This document shows, in pieces, positions 53,546 through 63,277 of a stretch of DNA of 64,000 nucleotides. A program made the position numbers and the translations under genes. The stretch comes from Lawsonia intracellularis PHE/MN1-00 (lineage in GTDB: Bacteria; Desulfobacterota; Desulfovibrionia; Desulfovibrionales; Desulfovibrionaceae), in assembly GCF_000055945.1 (NCBI RefSeq), contig NC_008014.1:62001-126000 (forward strand), written 5' to 3'. Within the stretch, counting starts at the first letter, position 1; each line of letters begins with the position of its first letter. The notes beneath the pieces were generated by a model, which was not told the DNA's origin, made no database searches, and was given only the letters and a program-made list of their open reading frames with translations.

Positions 53546-53556
53546 GATAATACACC

Positions 53557-55053
53557 ATGGCAAAAAATCAACTGGATGACTTTGCAGCAACACTTACCGC
53601 ACAATTAAAAGATGCTGCTGAACAAATGCGTAATATGAGGACTCCTCCAGAGCATCCACAAAATGAACAAATAGACTCTACAACAACTAAAAAAAATCGC
53701 TCTATTCCTAAAAAACATAAAAATACCATACAACTAGTAACAGATACGAAACAATTGACAAAAAAAGTATCTAACAAAAAAGAACAAACGCAACAGACTT
53801 CCCAAAAGCAGCCTGCAAAACCAAAAGATGGCCAAATAGCTCCTACTCAAAAAGAGCCATCTATCAATGTATCCATATCAATTTCTCCGGAAGAACAATC
53901 AACCAACAGTATAGATCAAACTGTACTATACAGCCATCAACTGTCATCAATTGACACTACTGATTCTAGTCAGCTGCTACAGTCTAAAAACAATCAACAA
54001 AAATATAGTAATAATCTATTAGCAGATCCAGAAAGTGTTGATATACCCTCTACTAAACTATCAACAACAGTCATCGATCAGTCATCAGACAGTCATCAAC
54101 AAACATTAGTAGACAACAATAATTTAATGGCAGCTAATGACAGCCCATTATCTGTACTCCCATCTGAATCCCTACAATATACCCAGCCTTCAAAGAGCAT
54201 GCTTTTTGAAACGGATATATTACAAGAAAATATATCTCATCAAGATATTCCTTCACCTGAAGACAACCATATCAATACTTCTTTTATAGGTACACCTACT
54301 ACATCTACTCAGCCATTAATAGATAATGATAGTTTAAAACAGACAATGACAGCTTGTGACACAAAAAAACAATCACAATCTATCCCTTGGGGTCATTTTT
54401 CTTCTGATGCACTCAGTACTGTTCAAATTAATACCGCAACTATTGGTGGAGCAAGACAAATTGTATTAGATGCCCTTACACAACTAAAGCAAGAATTTTC
54501 TCATGTAACAATAAACCTTAAACGTCTTGCCACTGTTCTTGGACTCTCTTATGGGACAGTGCGAAATACCATTAGCAGACTTGTAAGAGAAGGAGTTATT
54601 TATACAACTCAAATCCGTACTGGTGATGCACATGGTGTATATATAGAATTTGCTGATGGGTCTTCTTTATTACCGTCAGTGACAGTCACTCAACCAACCT
54701 ATGCACAACATATACCTTCTCATCAACCTTCTACTTCTCAACAGACATCAACAATACACACAAATCCTATTTGGGATGTTGATTCTGATATGCTTAGTAT
54801 GCTCTGGCCATATGCTTTTGCAGCAGGATTAAAACGCATCCACTTAGAACATCTTAGGAAAGCATTTCAAATTCAACAGTTTGATGATGCACATGTTGCA
54901 TGTTACCTTCGTTATCTTAACTGGAAGATAGAAAAAGAAGCTCAAGATGAAAATCAAGCAACAGCCATCCTTCAGCAATGGATACAAACCATGCAGCAAC
55001 AGGGCAAATATCCACGTCCAACAGATTACGATGAACCAGAAGGCTTAGAATAG
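53557..55053 (+). CDS. Winged-helix DNA-binding protein, likely ParA partner
   Basis: 498 aa, ATG with an AGGATAA site, in operon with parA. Residues 1-290 are low-complexity, rich in Gln, Ser, Thr and Asn. A winged-helix domain is at about 300-370: INLKRLATVLGLSYGTV followed by RNTISRLVREGVIYTT. A C-terminal helical domain (MLSMLWPYAFAAGLKRIH) follows at about 405-480. It lacks the ParB box and the usual ParB helix-turn-helix, so it is not a classical ParB. Position suggests a centromere-binding adaptor, possibly recognising the iterons downstream, or a replication regulator. The name ParB is not supported by motifs. Confidence 0.6.
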   Translation: MAKNQLDDFAATLTAQLKDAAEQMRNMRTPPEHPQNEQIDSTTTKKNRSIPKKHKNTIQLVTDTKQLTKKVSNKKEQTQQTSQKQPAKPKDGQIAPTQKEPSINVSISISPEEQSTNSIDQTVLYSHQLSSIDTTDSSQLLQSKNNQQKYSNNLLADPESVDIPSTKLSTTVIDQSSDSHQQTLVDNNNLMAANDSPLSVLPSESLQYTQPSKSMLFETDILQENISHQDIPSPEDNHINTSFIGTPTTSTQPLIDNDSLKQTMTACDTKKQSQSIPWGHFSSDALSTVQINTATIGGARQIVLDALTQLKQEFSHVTINLKRLATVLGLSYGTVRNTISRLVREGVIYTTQIRTGDAHGVYIEFADGSSLLPSVTVTQPTYAQHIPSHQPSTSQQTSTIHTNPIWDVDSDMLSMLWPYAFAAGLKRIHLEHLRKAFQIQQFDDAHVACYLRYLNWKIEKEAQDENQATAILQQWIQTMQQQGKYPRPTDYDEPEGLE

Positions 55054-55237
55054 TCCATTTTTACTATATTTTTACTTATTATCTCTATTATTTTTATTTT
55101 TTTAATAAAGATATTTTTGAGGTATTATTTATTAGTAATAGATAACATGATGTCTTTTCTTTTTCTTTTTTTGTTTTCCTTAAGATCCTTAGAGTAGTTT
55201 GTGAGTCCTACATATATAAAGGTTTTATATCTATCTA
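55054..55237. other. AT-rich region beside the iterons
   Basis: T-rich sequence right next to the five iterons and a plausible DNA-unwinding element. No gene was recognised. Confidence 0.4.
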
Positions 55238-55340
55238 AGTGGATATTTTACCGTTATTAAGTGGGCATTTTAACGAAAAATAGTGATTGTTTTGTCGTTA
55301 ATGAGTGATTATTTTACCGAAAGGTGGACATTTTGCCGAA
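55238..55340 (+). repeat. Five direct iterons (probable plasmid origin)
   Basis: Five 18-base sites begin at 55238, 55260, 55282, 55304 and 55323, spaced 22, 22, 22 and 19 bases apart. The shared pattern is (A/G)GTG(G/A), three variable bases, TTTT, two variable bases, CG, then A/T. Three inverted copies lie on the other side of the rep and par genes. Tandem sites one to two helical turns apart are typical of iteron plasmid origins bound by a Rep initiator, or of a partition site. Confidence 0.8.
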
Positions 55341-55558
55341 TAGCTTATAAGTTAAAACATATCATCTACTTTTTATTATAGATAATATGTTGAGAGAATT
55401 ATTATTGTAATATCCCTTGTTTTTTTACATAAGTTTTTCTAAGTTAGATAGTTTTTCTACGAAATAGATATATAGTCCATAAACATATACCAGGGCAAGT
55501 AAGCCCTGGTATATGTTGTGATAACAAATAGATATATCCTAATTGTATATGTTACATA
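55341..55558. other. Spacer between the iterons and the barrel gene
   Basis: Holds the terminator at 55483-55516; otherwise no feature. Confidence 0.4.
55483..55516 (-). terminator. Terminator-like hairpin downstream of the 55559 gene
   Basis: A perfect 14-base stem, ACATATACCAGGGC with its complement, surrounds a six-base loop about 40 bases after the stop. It has GC-rich inner pairs and no long T run. Confidence 0.6.
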
Positions 55559-58500
55559 CTAGTATGTATATTGGATATATGTATTTATTTGCTGTCCTTC
55601 AAAACGTTTTGTTTTTTCAAGACGTACGGATGTGTTTATACCAATATTAATAGTATCTATAATGTTTGCTTCATAAGAAAGACCCAACTCTGTTCTTACA
55701 TAACGTTTTTTATATGTAGGAATGGATGCCTTATACCTATCAATTTGTGCAATTAATGGTTTTGAATGGATACCTTCTAAAGTACGTTTCCCAGAGATAG
55801 CGGAAACCCATGATTGAAGTTGACTGTTTGTTGTTACTTTCCATTGATTACGAAGACCAATACTTTGTTCCATAACATATTCTTTATTTTGACTGATTTT
55901 GCAAGGAAGCGGACCAGTTTTTTCGCTATAAGAACTCCATGATACTGTTGAGATCATGTACTCTATGTATGGTGTAAAGGAGAAGCGTTTTGTAATAGGA
56001 AGGTTATAGCCTAATTGGAAAAGGCCTCCACCTAAACTGATATCTGGTTTTCCTTTAGCCCCGACCTCTGAGTCTCCGTGTGTAAAGTAACGATTTGTTT
56101 TTACTTTACCCCATCCATAACAACTTGCAAGATGTCCTGTGAAGCCAAATTTGTCTGTATTCCAACTAATAACAGCTGAAAGACTATCTGTTGTTGTTTG
56201 TGCTTTTACAGAACCACTTGCTGTTCCAAAGCGCATACCTATATGTTCTTTTGCTACTTCTTTATTACGATTATAAGCCAATCCGAGTCGTACATTTGGC
56301 ATAAGGTTTGTTATAATACCAATTCGACCTCCACGACATTTGCGTTCTAAGTTTGCTGTATAGTTATCTATAAAACCAAACATAGCATATGATTTGAATG
56401 CTGATGTAAGTGTATTTTGTGTGTTTTTCTGATGAGGACCTGAAAGTATATGACGTTTTGATGTGAACCTTGTCATAAGTTGAAGGCTATCATCTTCATA
56501 TGAGGTATTTGTATATGCTTTTAGTGCAAGTAGCCGTAATGAATATAGAACTTGTTCTGAAGAGCCTAACAATATACTTTGCATACTTTGAAGAGAGCTT
56601 ATTTGTCCAGCACGATTATATCCTGGTATAAATGTGTCATAACATTTGTACCCATGTCTTCCACCCATGCCACCTAAAGGTCCTCTTGTTAGAGCTGTTG
56701 GCTGCTGTTGTTGCTCTCCATTTTTTTGTCCTTTGCCTTTCCCCTTACCTTTGCCTTTTCCTTTACTTTTTTTACTTTGTTCATCATCTGAGGGACCATC
56801 ATTACTACCTCCATCATGTTGAGATGAACTACCACTATTCTGTTGTCTCTTGTCATCATTATCATCATCACTATCAGTATCACTATTATTCTGTTGATTT
56901 GCTGATAATAGTGGATAATCTTCTGGACCAAATCCTAAGCCATGGCCTCCTGATGATGGTCCAGGTCTTTCGTCATCATTATCATTTTCCTCTCTTGGCT
57001 GTGGTTGGGAGGTTACAGGCGCTGCCACACATGTTACAAGAGAATGCATAGCTTGTTGTATTTTTGCCCATTTTTTAGGATGGTGTTTTTTTAAACAGTG
57101 TGTAAGAAGAGCACAAGCTGCACCTGTGGCACAGCCAGTAGCACCACTTGTTATAGCGGTTACTGCTGCTGATGAGCCACAACCATGTGCCATAGCACTA
57201 CTAGCTCCTCCTATACAACAATTACATAAACCACTACTTGTGGCACCACAACATACTTCTTTAATGCATTGTTTATCTTCTGTTGAAAATTCTGATGAAA
57301 CTTGTGGTTGTCGTTGTGGTTGTTCTGTGATTGGTTGTCCCTCTTTTTTTGATTTTATGCCATGTTTTTTTAAACAGCAGTCCAAAAAGCCATCTCTTTC
57401 TAATTCGCCAAGGAACCACCATAAAAATCCACAAAGACTACCAGTACAACAACCTGAACCTGCACCTGCAGCAGCACTTTCTATCATTTTACTAAGGTCC
57501 CAGTGAGACATAATGCCTCCTGCACAAGTGCCTGCAATACAACCAGCCCCTGTACCAACAGCAGCTCCTAATGCCATTTTTTCACATATACTTTTACAGC
57601 ATGTCTTACATTCTTCTGTATCATTTATTTCCCTTGTTGTATGTCCATCTTCCCTTAAGTGTTGATTCCCATATTTTTTACAATAATAACCCATACCTAA
57701 GAGACCACATGTACATAAACTCCCTGAGGAAACAAAGCTAGCAGTTGTTGAAACATCAGCACCAAGGAGATAAGCGCCCAGTGAGCCAAAGAGTGTACCA
57801 AGACATGATCCAAAAGTTGCCCACCCTGCAAAATGATCACATGGATCTGGATACGTGCAAACCCTAACAGTATAGTCTGTCATAGTACAACATGGGGAAG
57901 GACAAGTTCCTCTATCAATATCTTCATTTGTCATATGTGGATCAGTAGCTTGTCCAGAAAATGATTGAGGTTGTGTTGTGATTGGGAGGTGTGATGTACT
58001 TGAGGTCAAATGGTGTTGAGCTAATCGACTTGACTGATGTTCGCTAATATTGCTTGTTATTCTGCTTGATGATTGGCAACACATTGCTGAAGTAGCATAT
58101 AAACATGAACTTAATGGACCACCTATTGCAGCCCCAATTCCAGCTCCAATTCCACATGCTGCAGCCATGTCTGGGCAGGGAGCACCTGTTGCTGCACTAG
58201 TGACAAGACCAACTCCAGCGCCAAGGAGTCCACCAGCTGAAATCCCTAAACCTGTAACTTTAACCATGTCTTTATCACATGTAACATAGGGAGAATCTTG
58301 TTGACATCCATGTGTTTTACAAAGTGAACATGCTGTTCCTAATGCTGCGCCAGCAACAGAACCACCAAGACAAGTTCCAGCTCCCACAGACCCTGTCGCA
58401 GGACAAGCACAGCTTGTCATTGCACCAAATGGAATCATCCCTGCTCCAATACCAAGACCAGCACCAATACATGCTCCTTTCAGGCAGGCGTCAAGACTAT

Positions 58501-58978
58501 TTTTATCACAGGGAGGACAACATTCTTGAGGACTAGAAAGTCCTCTTGTAACTTCTACGGAACTACTCCCAGAACTTACTGATGGACTAGATGAACCAAA
58601 GCCTGAAGATTGTGGCTGACTTGTAATTGGTGAAGAGCCACCAGAGCTTCCTCCTGAGTGATGAGTACCACCATCAGGACCAAGTTTAAGGCATAGGGGT
58701 TTAGGTGATTTACCATTACCATTGTTCATAGCTAGGAGTTCACTGCTTCCACAAAATAAGCAAAAAAAAGGTAATAGTAATATAGCTATTGTTTGTTGTA
58801 AAAGTGTTTTGGTTAGCTTTATATGTTTTGGTATTCTAAAAATTTTATGTATTTTTTTATCATATACTGTATGTAATATTGTATTAAATGTTTGGGCCTT
58901 ATATATACATATGTTTCTTATCAGCTGTTGAAAGGTATCTGATAAGTTCATAATATATTGTGATATAAGGTTTTTCAT
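55559..58978 (-). CDS. Large autotransporter-like outer-membrane protein with five Gly/Cys hairpins
   Basis: 1139 aa, ATG with GGGAA seven bases upstream. The long leader ends LLPFFCLFCGSSELLA then MNNGN. Five hydrophobic Gly/Ala/Cys hairpins of about 60 residues follow (GAGLGIGAGMIPFG; GLLGAGVGLVTSAAT; FGSLGAYLLGADV; GAAVGTGAGCIAGTC; TSGATGCATGAACALL), interleaved with four copies of the motif: PITSQPQ, PITTQPQ, PITEQPQ and PVTSQPQ. A Ser/Asp region and a Lys-Gly repeat (KGKGKGKGKG) lead to TFIPGYNRAGQISSLQSMQ and a well-conserved barrel with CYGWGK, NRYFTHGD and SIGLRNQW, ending YIQYTY. It is the largest member and lies on the far side of the replicon. Confidence 0.78.
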   Translation of the reverse strand: MKNLISQYIMNLSDTFQQLIRNICIYKAQTFNTILHTVYDKKIHKIFRIPKHIKLTKTLLQQTIAILLLPFFCLFCGSSELLAMNNGNGKSPKPLCLKLGPDGGTHHSGGSSGGSSPITSQPQSSGFGSSSPSVSSGSSSVEVTRGLSSPQECCPPCDKNSLDACLKGACIGAGLGIGAGMIPFGAMTSCACPATGSVGAGTCLGGSVAGAALGTACSLCKTHGCQQDSPYVTCDKDMVKVTGLGISAGGLLGAGVGLVTSAATGAPCPDMAAACGIGAGIGAAIGGPLSSCLYATSAMCCQSSSRITSNISEHQSSRLAQHHLTSSTSHLPITTQPQSFSGQATDPHMTNEDIDRGTCPSPCCTMTDYTVRVCTYPDPCDHFAGWATFGSCLGTLFGSLGAYLLGADVSTTASFVSSGSLCTCGLLGMGYYCKKYGNQHLREDGHTTREINDTEECKTCCKSICEKMALGAAVGTGAGCIAGTCAGGIMSHWDLSKMIESAAAGAGSGCCTGSLCGFLWWFLGELERDGFLDCCLKKHGIKSKKEGQPITEQPQRQPQVSSEFSTEDKQCIKEVCCGATSSGLCNCCIGGASSAMAHGCGSSAAVTAITSGATGCATGAACALLTHCLKKHHPKKWAKIQQAMHSLVTCVAAPVTSQPQPREENDNDDERPGPSSGGHGLGFGPEDYPLLSANQQNNSDTDSDDDNDDKRQQNSGSSSQHDGGSNDGPSDDEQSKKSKGKGKGKGKGKGQKNGEQQQQPTALTRGPLGGMGGRHGYKCYDTFIPGYNRAGQISSLQSMQSILLGSSEQVLYSLRLLALKAYTNTSYEDDSLQLMTRFTSKRHILSGPHQKNTQNTLTSAFKSYAMFGFIDNYTANLERKCRGGRIGIITNLMPNVRLGLAYNRNKEVAKEHIGMRFGTASGSVKAQTTTDSLSAVISWNTDKFGFTGHLASCYGWGKVKTNRYFTHGDSEVGAKGKPDISLGGGLFQLGYNLPITKRFSFTPYIEYMISTVSWSSYSEKTGPLPCKISQNKEYVMEQSIGLRNQWKVTTNSQLQSWVSAISGKRTLEGIHSKPLIAQIDRYKASIPTYKKRYVRTELGLSYEANIIDTINIGINTSVRLEKTKRFEGQQINTYIQYTY

Positions 58979-59982
58979 ATTTGGTTCCCTTAGTATAATG
59001 GTTAATATTAGTGTGTAGTTGTGATTTTATTTTTTGATATATTACTAAGCATATTATATTACTTTTATTTAAAACGTGTTACTATTAGGTAATAATATGT
59101 TACGTAGTGTAGGGTATCCTCTTTTGTTTTTTGTTTATGAATGCTCTATGAGATAGATAAAAAAGAAGAAGTCATAAGTCGGATTATGACTATTGGTAGT
59201 ATTCCTCTTTTTTAAGAAAAAATGAGTATAGCAAATGTTTTTATCAAACATTTCACTTCATAACTCCAACCATAATATATGGAAGTTTCTATCTACATAA
59301 TAAATAAAGGCGCAGTACAATCAGCGTGTTAATTATCTATATTTAAAGGATAATTTATTCAAGTAGTTGTAGGAGGTTTTTTAGCTTCCCTATGAAGGCT
59401 ATAAACATAACTTGTTGTAAATAATGTATTTTATAAATAGAATATATAAAATTTATTATATCAATATATACAGTAGAATTATGGTATCCTAAAAATTAAA
59501 GAAGATTGGTATATGGTATTTGAATATTTCACATAGCTATAATGATGTAATACGATATATTGTAGATATAATAGATATGTTATAGTCCTTTAAGGATAGT
59601 ATCTTATTTATTACTATTATCTTTTTTATGTAGAAAATATTTTTTAAATACTTCTATAACAAAATACACAACATTTTTACTAATATACCTCTATTATAGT
59701 AGATTCATATTACGTATCTATATAGTAGATACACTAAAAAATATAGATTAACTTATCCATTAGCCACTCTTTATCTTTATAGTTTTTTTATATCAGCTGA
59801 CATTCTTCAATCTTTTTTAAAACAGTAATCGTTTTATGGTGTCAAACATGAACTAGTTACAAAAGATGTAACACATAACACTATATTCAAATATCCAAGG
59901 CTCATTAAATATAGACAAGATATCTAACTAGCAGACAATTATTGAAAGAAATTATCTTGTTAATTTTAGTATTGGGGGGTGT
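58979..59982. other. Intergenic boundary between the surface-protein gene and the Mu-like module
   Basis: About 1 kb with no recognisable gene. A small inverted repeat (GTCATAA, six bases, TTATGAC) is at 59171-59190. The remainder is AT-rich. The Mu-like genes downstream are visibly less AT-rich, so the phage-derived segment probably starts near 59950. Confidence 0.4.
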
Positions 59983-61122
59983 ATGAACAGGACATTAGTT
60001 TCTCTAATGGCTGAAGTTCCAGTGGATTCCATAGAAGACGAGCAGGGTTTAATACATGTGTTTCCTTTGGGAAGCTTTACAGCTCGTGATGGACCTCCTG
60101 GGACATTAGGCGTGCCAGCAACGTCATGGCAGCTTACTTTGTCTGGAGCACAGGAGGTTATACGACGTTGGGAGACACGTAAGACACCTCTTGTGATTGA
60201 TTATGAACACCAAACATATGAAACAAAAGGAAACGGTCAACCAGCACCTGCTGCTGGTTGGATAACACGTTTACTTCTTCGTGAGAATGGAATGTTTGCA
60301 GGTGTAGAATGGACCTCAAGGGCTAAAGAATACATACGAGCAGGGGAATATAAATATATTTCTCCCACATTTCTTTTTGATGCAACAACAGGAGAAGTAT
60401 TAGAGCTTTGTAGTGCAGCACTGACAAATATGCCTGCTTTAGATGGAATGGAACCTGTAAAAGCTAAAACACATACTACAATACAACTTCCTAAGAAGAA
60501 ATATTCACATACTGGGTCTAACCCTCTACAGGAAAAAGGTGGAGCTCTTCACTTAGCAATGGAATTTTGTGAAAAGGGAGAAACCGATCTGTTTAAAGAG
60601 AATGTTTCTTCTTTAGAAGCTTCTGCAACAGCATTTCTTGAAGAGATAAAAAAAACCCAGGGACAACAAAAACGTTCTAAAAAGAATAGAAGTGTTTCTA
60701 CCAAATCTAATATACAGCAAGAGGCTTCAAGTGATCGTTTCTCAGAGCTTATGGGACTATACCATGAAGCACAAAAAGAAGTTGTATCATTAAAAGAACG
60801 TATCAAAGAATACGAATGTAAGGAAGAATCACTAAAGCTAGAACAATGTATAGAGAAAGCATTGTCTGATGGTAGACTACAGCATAGTTGTGAAGCTTGG
60901 GCTCGTGCGTGTGCGGTGAGTTATCCTGAAGTGTTACGTGCTTTTCTTGAAGCATCTACTTCTATGGCTGCGCTTGTGTCTATGCAGACACGTCAGGGGT
61001 CTCATATAAGTCAAAGTGGGTATGGACAATCTGCTTTGTTATCCACAGAGGAGGAGCATGTTCGGTCACAACTGGGCATGAGTGTGGAAACGTTTATTAA
61101 ACATAAGAAGGAGTGCCAATAA
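59983..61122 (+). CDS. Mu gpI-like prohead protease/scaffold
   Basis: 379 aa, ATG with a GGGGGG site upstream. The N-terminal 160 residues carry the marks of the Mu I protease family: FPLGSFTARDG, a DYEHQ motif near residue 77, PAAGWITRLL, VEWTSRAKEYI, YKYISPTFLFD and LTNMPALDGM. In Mu this protein cleaves the scaffold, and its C-terminal part serves as scaffold gpZ. Here residues 220-290 are helical and Lys/Glu-rich, consistent with scaffold. The stop overlaps the next gene (TAATG), implying coupled translation. It is intact. No terminase or portal precedes it. Confidence 0.88.
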   Translation: MNRTLVSLMAEVPVDSIEDEQGLIHVFPLGSFTARDGPPGTLGVPATSWQLTLSGAQEVIRRWETRKTPLVIDYEHQTYETKGNGQPAPAAGWITRLLLRENGMFAGVEWTSRAKEYIRAGEYKYISPTFLFDATTGEVLELCSAALTNMPALDGMEPVKAKTHTTIQLPKKKYSHTGSNPLQEKGGALHLAMEFCEKGETDLFKENVSSLEASATAFLEEIKKTQGQQKRSKKNRSVSTKSNIQQEASSDRFSELMGLYHEAQKEVVSLKERIKEYECKEESLKLEQCIEKALSDGRLQHSCEAWARACAVSYPEVLRAFLEASTSMAALVSMQTRQGSHISQSGYGQSALLSTEEEHVRSQLGMSVETFIKHKKECQ

Positions 61123-62081
61123 TGGCTATTGTAACAAATACAATGTTGGAAGCGCTTCGCGTAGGCTTTCGTGCAGATTTTGAAGAAGGTAAAGCTAAGG
61201 CACAGCCTCAGTAGCAATTGGCAGCAACACATGTTCCTAGCTCTAGTGCTTCCAATACATATGGCTGGCTTGGACAGTTCCCTAAACTTAAAGAGTGGAT
61301 AGGGAATAGGGTCTTTCAAGATATTGCTGAACATGAATACACAGTTGCAAATAAGCTTTATGAAGCCACAGTAAGTATCCCTCTTACAGCTATTGAAGAT
61401 GATGAACTTGGTGTATATAAACCACTCTATTTAGAAATGGGATATGCAGCAGCTGTTCATCCTGATGAGCTTGTATTTAAACTTCTTGCTGAAGGACATA
61501 CAACAAAATGTTCTGATGGTCATAATTTTTTTGATACAGCACATGTCATCTATGAAAATGAAGATGGTTCTGGTGCTGAAACAACTGTTTCTAATAGTTT
61601 ATCACCTACAGTTAGTGGAGTTAAAAATGTTGTTGTTGTTGTTGACCCTGTTGCTCCTTGGTTTTTGTTGGACGTGTCTCGTCCATTGCGTCCTTTGTTA
61701 TTTCAAGAGCGTAGTCTCCCAGAACTCCAAGTAATTACAAATCCTGAAAATGAACATGTTTTTACAACCGATAGCATTCCTTTTGGTGTTCGCTATCGTT
61801 GTAATGCTGGATACGGTTTTTGGCAAATGGCTGTTCGTTCAACAGAACCTTTGAATGCAGAATCCTTTGAGCGGGCATTAATGACTATCCGTAGTTTTAC
61901 AGCTGATGGAGGACGTCCTCTTGGTCTTGGTCGTGGAGGGAAAGAAGGTCTTGTATTGGTTGTTCCATCTGTTCATTTATCAAGTGCACGTAAGGTTATT
62001 GTAGCTGAAAGATTAGATAATGGCTCTTCAAATATCTGGTATGACTCTGCAACAATCATTGATTGTCCTTGGTTGGGATAA
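61122..62081 (+). CDS. Mu gpT-like major head subunit, interrupted by an in-frame amber codon
   Basis: The true start is the ATG at 61122 that overlaps the previous stop; it gives MAIVTNTMLEALRVGF, the usual gpT N-terminus. At codon 31 (61212-61214) there is a TAG. The same frame continues through SNTYGWLGQFPKLKEW, a hallmark of gpT, to the stop at 62081, 319 codons with the TAG read through. That is close to the roughly 305 residues of Mu gpT. In Mu a Tyr stands about here, so a Tyr-to-amber change is likely. A TTG at 61218 has no ribosome-binding site. The gene is probably inactivated, unless TAG is suppressed. Confidence 0.85.
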
Positions 62082-62083
62082 CT

Positions 62084-62533
62084 ATGTACGTCCAATATAA
62101 AGATCTTCAGACACAGTTTGGCGAAGCAGAAATGCTTGCCTTATGTGGTGATGAAGATGGGAATATAGATATGCCTCGTCTCACAGAGGTTATCAATCAA
62201 GCAAGTTCAGAAGCAGATTCATATCTGGGTAAACGTTATATTGTGCCAGTTGAGCCAGTACCACCTGTTCTTCGATTTATAGTAGGAGATATGGTCCGTT
62301 ATCGGTTGACCAGTGCAGAAGCTTTGGAGACGTCGTTGATTGTTCAACGATATCAGCAAGCCATAGCATGGCTTATAAAGGTTTCTCAAGGGGAGATTGT
62401 ACTGCCTTTACCTACAGTGAATAGTGAAGAGCAAATGGTCGTCATTGACGCTGGTACAAGGCTTTGGAAGGTCACAGGAGCACGGTATAAGAAAGCTCAA
62501 GAGACACCATTACCAGCAAGATTGACTATATGA
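62084..62533 (+). CDS. Mu gp36-like protein (DUF1320)
   Basis: 149 aa from the ATG at 62084, two bases after the gpT stop; a TTG further upstream would overlap gpT and is less likely. MYVQYKDLQTQFGEAEML and then SEADSYLGKRYIVPV are typical of the gp36 family, found between the major head protein and gp37 in Mu-like phages. It probably acts in head-tail connection. It appears intact. Translation is probably coupled to gpT. Confidence 0.85.
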   Translation: MYVQYKDLQTQFGEAEMLALCGDEDGNIDMPRLTEVINQASSEADSYLGKRYIVPVEPVPPVLRFIVGDMVRYRLTSAEALETSLIVQRYQQAIAWLIKVSQGEIVLPLPTVNSEEQMVVIDAGTRLWKVTGARYKKAQETPLPARLTI

Positions 62534-62555
62534 GCATAGCATATATGGAGTCTAT

Positions 62556-63200
62556 ATGTTGTCACAGATAGAAGATGCAATGATTACTTGTATCACCAAG
62601 GCACAGTTACCATATTTGCGATTTGTGGGTTCATATGGTGGCGAGTTTGATGGAGAAGTTCCTCATGTTGTGCGCTCACTTCCAGGTATATGGCTAGCTT
62701 TCAAAGGAGAGAGTGCACCAGTTGCTGTAGATGTAACGCATGAGCGATACAAAGTAGAAGCACGGTTATTGTTGCTTGTAGCAGCTCGAGGCATCCGTAA
62801 TGAGGCAGATAGCCGTCATAGTACAAAGATCCATGTAGGAACATATCAAATGTTGGCAGATATGCGGTCAATCTTTGCATTTAGAGATCTTGGGATTAAT
62901 TCAGTAGAATGTTTAGTCCCAGGAGAAACAACAAGTCTCTTTAATGGGAAGACAAAACAACAGGGCCTATCTGTTTTTGCTCAAGAGTGGATTGTACCAT
63001 ATGGTTTTTACGTTCGTGAACCTGGGAAGCGCCAATTAGATGAACCATATTCAGGCTATCTTATGCCAGAAGGGACAATGATAGGCAATACTCAGGTTCC
63101 ATACTTGCCTCCCCTGCAAAGATTGAAACTTTGCTATTATATAGGTGGAGAAGAGGAAGCATGTGATCAGGCTCTTCTTGAAAAAGGACGTACTTTATAA
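62556..63200 (+). CDS. Mu gp37-like protein (DUF1834)
   Basis: 214 aa, ATG start 23 bases after the gp36 stop. The start MLSQIEDAMITCITKA and the motif VTHERYKVEARLLLLVAARG resemble the gp37 family, which in Mu lies just before the tail genes and is thought to serve in the neck or tail-terminator region. Its C-terminus is well preserved. In Mu the small gene 38 follows; here only 77 bases separate it from the sheath gene, so that gene is absent. Confidence 0.78.
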   Translation: MLSQIEDAMITCITKAQLPYLRFVGSYGGEFDGEVPHVVRSLPGIWLAFKGESAPVAVDVTHERYKVEARLLLLVAARGIRNEADSRHSTKIHVGTYQMLADMRSIFAFRDLGINSVECLVPGETTSLFNGKTKQQGLSVFAQEWIVPYGFYVREPGKRQLDEPYSGYLMPEGTMIGNTQVPYLPPLQRLKLCYYIGGEEEACDQALLEKGRTL

Positions 63201-63206
63201 ACAACA

Positions 63207-63222
63207 CCGCTTGATTAAGCGG
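63207..63222. other. Small hairpin between gp37 and the tail sheath gene
   Basis: CCGCTT, four bases, AAGCGG is a perfect six-base stem with no T run following. It might punctuate the head and tail mRNAs. Confidence 0.35.
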
Positions 63223-63277
63223 TAGATATAACTATCGGGACAGTTTTTAGGTTTTGAGCCCGAAAAAAGGAAAAGCT

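Noticed and set aside
56632-57506. Plus-strand open frames opposite the 55559-58978 gene
   Set aside because: They are complements of its Gly/Ser/His-biased codons, with no ribosome-binding sites and improbable composition.
61041-61050. DnaA-box-like TTATCCACA
   Set aside because: It is a single copy within the coding sequence of the gpI-like gene, away from the iterons.
61218-62081. Major head gene starting at the TTG of 61218
   Set aside because: There is no ribosome-binding site, and the conserved N-terminus lies upstream from the ATG at 61122, coupled to the previous gene.
62063-62083. Upstream TTG extension of the gp36-like gene
   Set aside because: It would overlap gpT, and the family N-terminus begins at the ATG of 62084.
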